Source of the DNA: Streptomyces sp. ALI-76-A
GTDB lineage: Bacteria > Actinomycetota > Actinomycetes > Streptomycetales > Streptomycetaceae
Length of the DNA: 64,000 bases
Direction of reading: 5' to 3'
Assembly: GCF_030287445.1 (NCBI RefSeq)
Contig: NZ_JASVWB010000002.1
Location: 1,364,001-1,428,000, forward strand
Translations under genes and position numbers: made by a program
Shown: one piece after another, positions 7,707 through 14,639 of the stretch
How positions within the stretch are numbered: the first letter of the stretch is position 1
Layout of the letters: each line of letters opens with the position of its first letter
Notes under the pieces: model-generated
Seen by the model: the letters and a program-made list of their open reading frames with translations, nothing else
What the model was told of the DNA's origin: nothing
Databases searched by the model: none

Positions 7707-9578
7707 TCAGCCCGGGAGGAAGCCCCGCACGTAGGTGGGGAACAGCAGCAGCGCGAAGGCCAGCGGTGCGAGCGCGACGAGACCCGCGGTCAGCGGCACG
7801 ATCGCCGTCCGCAGTGCCCGGGGCACGCCCACCCCCGCACACCTCGCGGTCTCACGGATGTGCAGCACGCTGACGGCGAGGGTCACCAGCGCGTAGGCGA
7901 GGGAACCGAGCAGACACAGGAACACGTAGCCGATCGCGGGGCCGGTCAGCTGTCCGACCACGGCCGCGCCGGACAGGACGGCGGTGAGCAGGAGATAGGG
8001 GAGCATCAGGCGCAGCGGCAACGGCTCCATGCCGTCACGGACCTTGGGCGTCACCTTGAAGACGACCTTCCTCGGCCGCAGGCGCTGCGCGAGCGCGGCC
8101 GCGGCTCCCCAGGCCACGTACGGCCAGCGGGTCAGCCCGAACAGCCAGCTCTCCCAGCTCAGCAGCGGCGCGTCGACGGGCCGCAGCAGCCCCCGCCTGC
8201 GCAGCAGCACGGTGAGCAGGATCAGGAAGAACGACATGGCCCAGAAGTGCAGGAGGAAGGCGACGTAGTTGATGTCGATCCACGGGTGGCCCGTGACCGC
8301 GGCGATCGGCGGCAGCAGCAGGCCGGCGGTGGTGGTCAGCGCGAGCAGCGGATAGTAGGAGAGGGCGAACGCGAACCGGATCCTCAGCCGTGCGGGCATG
8401 CGCCGCAGATGCTTCGGGAGCATTCCCAGCAGCATGAACACCAGGCTCCGCGACCACTGGAACTCCTGCGTCACCATGGCGGCGAAGGTGAGGGGGCCGT
8501 CGCCGTGCGCCTCCGCGTCGATGGCGAACGCACCGTGCCAGCCGGCCGAGTTCAGCAGGAACGTCGTCGAGAAGTCCTCGGCCAGCTCGGGGCCGAGCCC
8601 GCCGATGTCCTGGAGGGCGCGGGTCCGTACGGCGTAGTGGGAGCCGATGCACAGCGGGGCCAGGCCGTCGGAGTGGCCCAGTTGCATGGGTCCGTGGAAG
8701 GTGGCCTCGCGGTGCAGTCGTCCGCGTGCCGACCACGAGGTGCCGGCGTTGGCGTCGCACACGCTGGGGGCGGCGACGTAGCCGACGGCCGGGTCGGCGA
8801 ACGGCCGGACCACTTCCGCCAGGTAGCGGGGGTGGGGCACGTGGTCGACGTCGAGCTGGGCGACCACGTCGTAGTCGCCGTAGCCCCAGTGGTCGTAGAA
8901 GTGCGCGAGGTTGCCCTCCTTGCACCGGGTGCGGCGGGGCCAGGAGTCCCGGTGGTAGGACGCGACACCGCGCCGGCAGGACACCCGCACGGCGTTGGCC
9001 TCGCACCAGGCCAGGATCTCCCGGTCCGGGTCCTCGTCGCACAGCCATACGTCGTAGGGATGCGGGAAGTCCTGACGCAGCATCGCGCTCAGGGTGGTGC
9101 GGGCGACCGGCCACGGCTCCGACGGTGCCCGGGTCACCACGAACGCGGTCCGCAGCCGGGGCACCTCGACGGCCGGGTCGAAGGTGCGCAGCCGCACCAT
9201 CACGACGACGAAGTACAGCGGCAGCACGGACAGGTACAGCAGAAGGGCGCTGTTGACCACGAAGCCCGCCCAGCCGACGCGGTGTTCCGGGCGCAGCCAC
9301 CACTCCCAGAAGCAGACGAGGGCGGTCCACCAGCACACCGCGAGCAGGGACACCTTCATCCGGTCCAGGCGTCCCAGCCGGGGGACCCAGGACGTGGGCC
9401 CGGGTGTGACCGGTCTGCGCGGCTTGCCGAAGACCGGTCCGTCGGCCGCCAGGTCGACGACGTTGCCCGACGAGAGGACCCACAGGTGGGTCCTCAGCAT
9501 GGCGGCGTCGGCGTCCGGCAGACCCGGACCGCGGTCCAGGGCGGTGCCGCGCGCGCGGCCGGGGTCCGTCTGGGTCAC
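7707..9578 (-). CDS. Membrane GT2 processive glycosyltransferase (cellulose/hyaluronan-synthase-like)
   Basis: 623 residues from the GTG at 9578, whose GTGA overlaps the stop of the decarboxylase gene. Two N-terminal membrane helices (about 74-92 and 102-127) precede a cytoplasmic GT-A domain with CDEDPD (181-183 acidic), LDVDH (243-245) and AEDF (334-335) acidic motifs. The acceptor-channel motif reads QEFQW (371-375) where QxxRW is usual. Five or more helices follow, as expected for a synthase that polymerises and exports its chain. With Ugd, GalE and UDP-glucuronate decarboxylase in the same operon, likely donors are UDP-glucose, UDP-glucuronate, UDP-xylose or UDP-galactose; which is used cannot be read from sequence. 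Confidence 0.88.
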   Translation of the reverse strand: MTQTDPGRARGTALDRGPGLPDADAAMLRTHLWVLSSGNVVDLAADGPVFGKPRRPVTPGPTSWVPRLGRLDRMKVSLLAVCWWTALVCFWEWWLRPEHRVGWAGFVVNSALLLYLSVLPLYFVVVMVRLRTFDPAVEVPRLRTAFVVTRAPSEPWPVARTTLSAMLRQDFPHPYDVWLCDEDPDREILAWCEANAVRVSCRRGVASYHRDSWPRRTRCKEGNLAHFYDHWGYGDYDVVAQLDVDHVPHPRYLAEVVRPFADPAVGYVAAPSVCDANAGTSWSARGRLHREATFHGPMQLGHSDGLAPLCIGSHYAVRTRALQDIGGLGPELAEDFSTTFLLNSAGWHGAFAIDAEAHGDGPLTFAAMVTQEFQWSRSLVFMLLGMLPKHLRRMPARLRIRFAFALSYYPLLALTTTAGLLLPPIAAVTGHPWIDINYVAFLLHFWAMSFFLILLTVLLRRRGLLRPVDAPLLSWESWLFGLTRWPYVAWGAAAALAQRLRPRKVVFKVTPKVRDGMEPLPLRLMLPYLLLTAVLSGAAVVGQLTGPAIGYVFLCLLGSLAYALVTLAVSVLHIRETARCAGVGVPRALRTAIVPLTAGLVALAPLAFALLLFPTYVRGFLPG

Positions 9579-10603
9579 GACGCGGCGGTGGTCGCGCCGA
9601 CCAGGCGGGGCGCCGCGGTGGCGACGCCGTCCTGCTGCCCGCCCCGGATGGCGCAGAGCGCTGCGGCGATGTCGTCCGGTCGGGCGGCGAACCACTCCAC
9701 CGTGCGCCGCAGACCGTCCTCGATGTCCACCTCGGGGCTCCAGCCCAGGCGCCGCGCCGCTCGGGCGATCACCGGCCGACGGCGGGCGGGGTCGTCGACC
9801 GGCAGCGGGTGGAACTGGATGTCGGCCTGGGACCCCGTCAGGTCCAGGACCCGTTCGGCGAGTTGCAGGACCGTCAGTTCGACGGGATTCCCGAGATTGA
9901 CCGGTCCGGGTTCGTCGTGGTCGAGCATGGCGACGATTCCGCGCACCAGGTCGTCGACGTAACAGAAGCTGCGGGTCTGCTTTCCGTCGCCGTAGACGGT
10001 CAACGGCTCCTGCGCCAATGCCTGGACGATGAAGCTGGAGACGACCCGGCCGTCGTGCGGGCGCATGCGCGGACCATAGGTGTTGAAGATCCGCACGATT
10101 CCCGTGTTCGTTCCCCGGTGCGTCCGGTAGGCCTGGGTCAGCGCCTCGGAGAACCTTTTCGCCTCGTCGTAGACGCTGCGCGGGCCGATCGGGTTCACAT
10201 GCCCCCAGTACGTCTCGTCCTGAGGATGCACGTCGGGGTCTCCGTAGACCTCACTCGTGGAGGCCAGGACGAAGCGGGCGTCGTGGCGTGCCGCCAGGCG
10301 CAGCGCGTTCTCCGTGCCGCGGCTGCCGACAGCGAGCGTTTCCAGCGGACGGGCGAGGTAGTCGGGAGGCGAGGCGGGACTGGCCAGATGGGCGACCGCG
10401 TCGATCGCGCCCGACACCTCGACCGACCGGCTGACGTCACCGCGGACGAGGGCGAACGCCGGGTCTGCGAGAAAGGGTGCGATGTTCGCGGGATCACCGG
10501 TCGAGAAGTCGTCGAAGCACACGACCTCGTCACCGCGCCGAAGGAGCGTTTCGCAAAGATGCGAACCGAGAAAACCGCCGCCACCTGTCACGGCCACACG
10601 CAT
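9575..10603 (-). CDS. UDP-glucuronate decarboxylase (UDP-xylose synthase) family SDR
   Basis: 342 residues. An extended SDR with TGGGGFLGSH (6-15), 'HLASPASPPDY' (about 72-82), 'STSEVYGDP' and 'YWGHVNPIGPRSVYDEAKR', which carries the Y-x3-K pair. The 'SPASPP' and 'NPIGPRSVYDEAKR' wording is characteristic of the UXS branch, which makes UDP-xylose from UDP-glucuronate. It heads the operon, and the last gene makes its substrate. The stop overlaps the GT2 start. An NDP-glucose 4,6-dehydratase-like activity is less likely. Confidence 0.88.
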   Translation of the reverse strand: MRVAVTGGGGFLGSHLCETLLRRGDEVVCFDDFSTGDPANIAPFLADPAFALVRGDVSRSVEVSGAIDAVAHLASPASPPDYLARPLETLAVGSRGTENALRLAARHDARFVLASTSEVYGDPDVHPQDETYWGHVNPIGPRSVYDEAKRFSEALTQAYRTHRGTNTGIVRIFNTYGPRMRPHDGRVVSSFIVQALAQEPLTVYGDGKQTRSFCYVDDLVRGIVAMLDHDEPGPVNLGNPVELTVLQLAERVLDLTGSQADIQFHPLPVDDPARRRPVIARAARRLGWSPEVDIEDGLRRTVEWFAARPDDIAAALCAIRGGQQDGVATAAPRLVGATTAAS

Positions 10604-11000
10604 GGATTCTCCTGGACTCGCCGAAGGGATCTCATCGCTCCGCCCGGCTCAAGGTGTACGGGAATCGGTCACCGGGTCAGGAGACGGCCTTCTCGGAGGC
10701 CGCACGATTCAGCATATGAGCGTAAATAGGACTTTTCGGAGTCCGACAGCACGGGCTGCGCCGATCAGCCGGTAGCGCATGAGGGGAGCCGTCTCCTCCC
10801 GTCCCGGCACCGCCCGGATCTGAAGGGGGCGCCACCCCGCCACGGTTCATCCCTTGGCGTGACGACACCGCGTGTCGGCCCGGCCGCCGTCGTCCCGCGC
10901 CCGGATGCCGTTCGCCGGACGGCCCGCGTCGTGCCGCTGCCGGCGAGTGCCTCGGGGCGAGGCCCGGAAGCGCCCGCACACCCCGCCGCGCGGCGAGCCG
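10604..11000. other. Intergenic region upstream of the exopolysaccharide operon
   Basis: About 400 bp without a supportable gene. The part nearest the decarboxylase start holds a locally AT-rich patch (about 10708-10735) with the 12-mer AGCATATGAGCG at 10711-10722, also found before the GAPDH gene. Read on the minus strand it contains TATGCT, a possible -10 element, without a convincing -35. The remaining 260 bp toward uppP show no coding signal. Confidence 0.5.
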
Positions 11001-11837
11001 TCAGCCGCTCAGCGCACCGGTGGCCAGCAGCCCGAACAGCAGCACGCCCACGGCGATCCGGTAGATCACGAACGCGTTGAAGGAGTGCTTCGCGACGAAC
11101 CTCAGCAGCCAGGCGACGGAGGCGTAGGCGACGGCGAAGGAGACGGCGGTCCCGACGGCGAGCGGCGCCATGCCCACCCCCGCGCCCAGCGCGTCCTTCA
11201 GCTCGTACAGGCCGGCGCCGGTCAGGGCGGGGATGCCGAGGAAGAAGGAGAGCCGGGTGGCGGCCACCCGGTCCAGGTCGAGAAGGAGCGCCGTGGACAT
11301 GGTGGCGCCGGAGCGGGAGAAACCGGGGAAGAGCAGAGCCAGGATCTGGGAGCCGCCGACCAGCATCGTGTCCTTGAAGGAGGTGTCGTCCTCCCCGCGC
11401 TGGTGCCGACCCGTCCGGTCCGCCGCCCACATGACACCGCTGCCGGCGATCAGCGAGGCGGCGACCACCCACAGCGAGGCGAGCGGTCCTTGGACGAGCG
11501 GCTCGGCGGCCAGGCCCACGACGACGATCGGGACCGTCGCGCAGATCACCCACCAGGCGAACCTGTAGTCGCGGTGGTGACGCTCCTCGCGGTGGGCGAG
11601 CCCCCGGCCCCACGCGGAGACGATCCGGACGATGTCCTGGAAGAAGTACACGAGGACCGCGGCGATCGCGCCGACCTGGATGACGGCCGAGAAGCCGACG
11701 ACGGCGTCGTCGTCGACGGGGATCCCCATGAGGCCCTCGACGATCTTCAGATGGCCGGTGGAGGACACCGGCAGGAACTCGGTCACCCCTTCGACGGCTC
11801 CGAGGACGACGGCCTGACCGACGCTGATGACGCTCAT
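11001..11837 (-). CDS. uppP: Undecaprenyl-diphosphate phosphatase (UppP/BacA)
   Basis: 278 residues, about eight membrane helices. It dephosphorylates undecaprenyl diphosphate so the lipid carrier of cell-wall and polysaccharide synthesis can be reused; the family also gives bacitracin resistance. The acidic signature EGVTEFLPVSSTGHL (16-30) and the second signature FPGFSRSGAT are intact. ATG 11837 gives the normal N-terminus. It follows the crcB genes on the same strand after 63 bp and may be co-transcribed with them. Nearby exopolysaccharide genes would also draw on the carrier pool. Confidence 0.95.
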   Translation of the reverse strand: MSVISVGQAVVLGAVEGVTEFLPVSSTGHLKIVEGLMGIPVDDDAVVGFSAVIQVGAIAAVLVYFFQDIVRIVSAWGRGLAHREERHHRDYRFAWWVICATVPIVVVGLAAEPLVQGPLASLWVVAASLIAGSGVMWAADRTGRHQRGEDDTSFKDTMLVGGSQILALLFPGFSRSGATMSTALLLDLDRVAATRLSFFLGIPALTGAGLYELKDALGAGVGMAPLAVGTAVSFAVAYASVAWLLRFVAKHSFNAFVIYRIAVGVLLFGLLATGALSG

Positions 11838-11900
11838 GGGATCCAGTTCTTCTCGGGGAGGCGGCGGGCCAGTCCTACCGCATGCCGACGAGAGGCGGAC

Positions 11901-12275
11901 TTACCCCCACACGGCCCGCGCCAGGCCCACCCCGGCGAAAACCGCGCCCAGACCGGCCGCCACGCTCGCGATCACGTTGGCGGCGGCGTAGCGCCCGGCA
12001 CCCGTCTCGGTCAGCCGGAGGGTCTCGTACGAGAAGGTCGAGTAGGTCGTCAGCGCCCCGCACAGACCGGTGCCCAGGAGCAGCTGGAGCTGGGAGTCGG
12101 CGGCTCCGGCGGCCGCCGCGCCGGTCAGCAGGCCGAGGACCAGACAGCCGGTGACGTTGACCGCGAAGGTGCCCCAGGGGAAGAGCGAGTCGTACCGGGA
12201 CCGCACCGCGCGGTCGGTCAGGTGGCGGAGCGGGGCGCCGACCATGGCGCCCACGACGACGAGCAGCCAGTTCAC
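11901..12275 (-). CDS. crcB: Fluoride channel CrcB/FluC, first paralogue
   Basis: 124 residues, four membrane helices. The Fluc signatures 'GAPLRHLTDR', 'PWGTFAVNVTGC' and 'GLCGALTTYSTFSYE' are all present, including the asparagine and the TTYSTFS strip that line the fluoride pore. Fluc channels are dual-topology dimers that export fluoride. The GTG start at 12275 overlaps the stop of the 39-codon DUF190-like mini-ORF (GTGA), so translation is probably coupled to the upstream crcB. Two different CrcB proteins in one operon suggest a heterodimer, as is known for paired Fluc genes. Confidence 0.94.
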   Translation of the reverse strand: MNWLLVVVGAMVGAPLRHLTDRAVRSRYDSLFPWGTFAVNVTGCLVLGLLTGAAAAGAADSQLQLLLGTGLCGALTTYSTFSYETLRLTETGAGRYAAANVIASVAAGLGAVFAGVGLARAVWG

Positions 12276-12391
12276 GACGGACTCTTACCCTTCATGCCCG
12301 GATTGTCGCGATGGTGACGCCGGGTGTCGTGCTCACCGGCGAGCACGGTCACCCGCGGCGCACGGCCGGTGCGGGCGGTCAGCCCGGTCAT
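12272..12391 (-). pseudogene. 39-codon DUF190-like mini-ORF between the two crcB genes
   Basis: The ATG at 12391 overlaps the stop of the upstream crcB (ATGA), and its own TGA overlaps the GTG of the downstream crcB (GTGA). The first 28 residues ([28 protein letters not shown]) resemble the N-terminus of DUF190 proteins, which I recall sitting between paired crcB genes in streptomycetes. The rest of the roughly 110-residue domain is absent. Either the domain was deleted, or the small frame survives as a translational bridge linking the two channel genes. Resemblance is by eye over a short segment. Confidence 0.6.
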
Positions 12392-12849
12392 GGCCGCCTC
12401 CCTCGCAGGACCCGCCGGGTGGCCCCGGCCGCCAGCCACACCGCGCAGAGCGCGGCGAGCAGGGTGGCGGCGAGGTAGGCCAGCCCCGTGCCCGGGTGGC
12501 CGGAGTCGACCAGCCTCTGGATGTCGACGGCGTAGGTGGAGAAGGTGGTGAAGCCGCCGAGGACACCGGTGCCGACGAACGGCCGGACCAGGCGGTGGGC
12601 GGCCCACACCTCGGTGACGACCACCATGAACACGCCGATCACGGCACAGCCGAGGACGTTGGTCCAGAAGGTCGCCCAGGGAAAGTCGCCGGCCCGTGCG
12701 GGCCACCCCAGGGCGAGCGCGTAGCGGGCGGCGGCACCGAGGGCACCGCCGAGCGCGACCGCCGCGACGACGGGGGCCTGGCCGCGCCGGTCGGGCCGCC
12801 GCCGGGTCCGCGCGGGGACGGGGAGGCTCTCGGCGTCCGGGGCTGTCAT
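12388..12849 (-). CDS. crcB: Fluoride channel CrcB/FluC, second paralogue
   Basis: 153 residues from ATG 12849, with AGGAGA about ten bases upstream; the open frame reaches further but without a site. After a 25-residue Arg/Pro-rich cytoplasmic head come four membrane helices with the Fluc signatures '[12 protein letters not shown]', '[12 protein letters not shown]' and '[13 protein letters not shown]'. It is the first gene of the coupled crcB / mini-ORF / crcB set and the likely partner subunit of the shorter paralogue. No fluoride riboswitch sequence was recognised in the 200 bp upstream. Confidence 0.94.
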   Translation of the reverse strand: MTAPDAESLPVPARTRRRPDRRGQAPVVAAVALGGALGAAARYALALGWPARAGDFPWATFWTNVLGCAVIGVFMVVVTEVWAAHRLVRPFVGTGVLGGFTTFSTYAVDIQRLVDSGHPGTGLAYLAATLLAALCAVWLAAGATRRVLRGRRP

Positions 12850-13050
12850 GGCGGTACGTCTCCTACTCGCCGGGGCCCGGTCGGACAGGCGGGCGCCAGA
12901 ATGCCGGCCGGACGGGTCTTCGCGTCCGCTGCCGTCGCGAGCAGAAACCGTCGGCGGCACCAGCCGCGGTGCGGGTGCGGCGGGCCCCGCCGCGGCGCCG
13001 CGAGGATGGTCGCGGCCGGTCAGAAGGGTACCTCCGGGGAGCTGCCCGGG

Positions 13051-14025
13051 TCACGTCACGGGGTGCTTCACGGCGGGTGCCTCGCACACCGCGACGCCGC
13101 TCTCCCACAGGCTGCCGAGGATCAGGTGGCCGGCGGTCTCGCAGACGCTGGTGACCATGCGGAAGCCGGAGCGGCGCCGGGTGAGGTGGTGGAGCACCCG
13201 GGCGTCGTCGTCGACGGCGAGGACACCGATCGTGCCCGTGGGGCGGAAGGGGGCGCGCACGGCGAGGCGGGCGGCGGCCCGGCGGGCGGACGGGGTGCCG
13301 CGGTGCAGGAGGTCCAGCGGGGGGACGCGGGGTCCGGCGAGCGACACCCACACCGGGCCCTCGGGTCCGGCGCGCCAGATGTTGTCGGGCATCCCCGGGA
13401 GGTCCGCGACGAAGGGCTCGCTGTGTCCCGCCCGCGGCCCGGTCAGCCAGTAGCGGGTCAGCCGGTACGCGCCCGTCTCGGCGACGACCAGGAAGGACTC
13501 GTCGCCGCTCGGGGCCAGCCCGTTGGCGAACTGGAGCCCCTCCAGGAGGACTTCGGGCGTGTCGCTGCCGGGGGACAGACGCAGGAGCCGGCCGGTTCCG
13601 GTGTGCTCGACCAGGTCGCCGATCCACTGGTCCAGGGGGTAGCGGCGGCTGGAGACGGTGACGTACACGCTGCCGTCGGCCAGGGCGACGACATTGCTGC
13701 AGAACCGAAGCCGCTCCCCCGCCACCGAGTCGGCGAGCACGCGTACGGTGCCGTCGTCGAGGTCGACGCGCAGCAGTCCGCGTTCGGCGTCGCACACCAG
13801 CAGGGTGCCGTCCGGGTGGAGTTCGAGACCGAGCGGCCTGCCGCCGGTCCTGGCGAGTACCTCGACGCGGGGCGCGGCGGCGTCCGTCAGTCCGTGCAGG
13901 CGCAGGATGCGGCCGTCGGCCAGCCCGGTCAGGACGCGTCCGCGGGCGTCGGCCACCACGTCCTCGGGGCCGCGGCCGCCGATCGCGACATAACGGCGGG
14001 GTACGAGAGCTGCGGAACGGTCCAT
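13051..14025 (-). CDS. SMP-30/strictosidine-synthase-like beta-propeller protein
   Basis: 324 residues from ATG 14025, with GGAA about eight bases upstream. Repeated blade-like segments occur ('GPEDVVADARGRVLTGLADGRILRL', 'PLGLELHPDGTLLVCDAERGLLRVD', 'QFANGLAPSGDESFLVVAETGAYRLTRY', 'LPGMPDNIWRAGPEGPVWVSLA'). These are the hallmarks of the strictosidine-synthase/gluconolactonase (SMP-30) propeller, whose members hydrolyse lactones or phosphotriesters. No signal peptide is seen, so it is probably cytoplasmic. The substrate cannot be told. It lies 97 bp downstream of an ArsR-type regulator on the same strand and is probably controlled by it. Confidence 0.85.
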   Translation of the reverse strand: MDRSAALVPRRYVAIGGRGPEDVVADARGRVLTGLADGRILRLHGLTDAAAPRVEVLARTGGRPLGLELHPDGTLLVCDAERGLLRVDLDDGTVRVLADSVAGERLRFCSNVVALADGSVYVTVSSRRYPLDQWIGDLVEHTGTGRLLRLSPGSDTPEVLLEGLQFANGLAPSGDESFLVVAETGAYRLTRYWLTGPRAGHSEPFVADLPGMPDNIWRAGPEGPVWVSLAGPRVPPLDLLHRGTPSARRAAARLAVRAPFRPTGTIGVLAVDDDARVLHHLTRRRSGFRMVTSVCETAGHLILGSLWESGVAVCEAPAVKHPVT

Positions 14026-14122
14026 TGCGCTTCCCTTGCTGTCGAGGACGGCCGGCGGGGCGGGCGCGGTCCGCGGTCCGGTGCCGGCGGCTCCGGGCCG
14101 TGCGCACGGGAGTCCGCCCTGT

Positions 14123-14410
14123 CTACCAGCCCTTCTCGAACATGCGCGCCACCTCGGCGATCCGCATGTCGTCGCGCCGGTAGTGGACGCGCCGCCGGAT
14201 CCGCCTGGTGCGCAGCAGGCCCATGTCCGCGAGGATGCCGAGGTGGGTCTCGGCGACCGCGCGGCGCACGCCGAGCTTGTGGGCCACGGCGTGTGCGGTG
14301 ACACCGTCCGTGACGGGGTCGCCGTACCGCTGCGGCGGGAAGTGAACGGCCGGGTCCTTCAGCCATTCGAGGATGTCCAGGCGCCTCTCGCCGGTCGGAG
14401 TCCTCAGCAT
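14123..14410 (-). CDS. ArsR-type helix-turn-helix regulator
   Basis: 95 residues from ATG 14410, with GGAGGGG eight bases upstream. The layout is the winged helix of ArsR regulators: an N-terminal 'ERRLDILEWLKDP', a recognition region 'VTAHAVAHKLGVRRAVAETHLGILADMGLLRTRR', and a wing 'RRVHYRRDD'. It has no cysteine pair for metal sensing, so it probably senses something else or acts constitutively. The following SMP-30-like gene is the obvious partner. Confidence 0.85.
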   Translation of the reverse strand: MLRTPTGERRLDILEWLKDPAVHFPPQRYGDPVTDGVTAHAVAHKLGVRRAVAETHLGILADMGLLRTRRIRRRVHYRRDDMRIAEVARMFEKGW

Positions 14411-14591
14411 CGTCGTCCCCTCCGTCCGAGCCTCCTCGTACCGCGTCTTCCCACTGTCCCGCAGTCGAAGCCGCCCTGTCCGCCGGCCGGGCAACCTTGT
14501 CCGGTACCGAACTCCCTTGCCGTACAGGCCTGTTCGGTGCGGTCGGGCCGGACGGGTCCGGTACTCGCGGGTCAGACGGCGGAAAGAAGGG

Positions 14592-14634
14592 TCCCCTCCG
14601 CCCGCGGCTCGGCCGCTCGCACGGGCGGAGGGGA
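14592..14634 (-). terminator. Stem-loop terminator of the GH42 gene
   Basis: A perfect 13-bp inverted repeat (TCCCCTCCGCCCG / CGGGCGGAGGGGA) with a 17-nt loop lies six bases past the GH42 stop. No U-tract follows, as is usual in Streptomyces. Confidence 0.75.
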
Positions 14635-14639
14635 GTCGT

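Noticed and set aside
6633..9962. 1109-codon plus-strand frame across galE and the GT2 synthase
   Set aside because: Antisense to strongly supported genes and of low-complexity composition.
12850..13050. Fluoride riboswitch before the crcB operon
   Set aside because: No recognisable conserved pseudoknot sequence was found in the 200 bp upstream.
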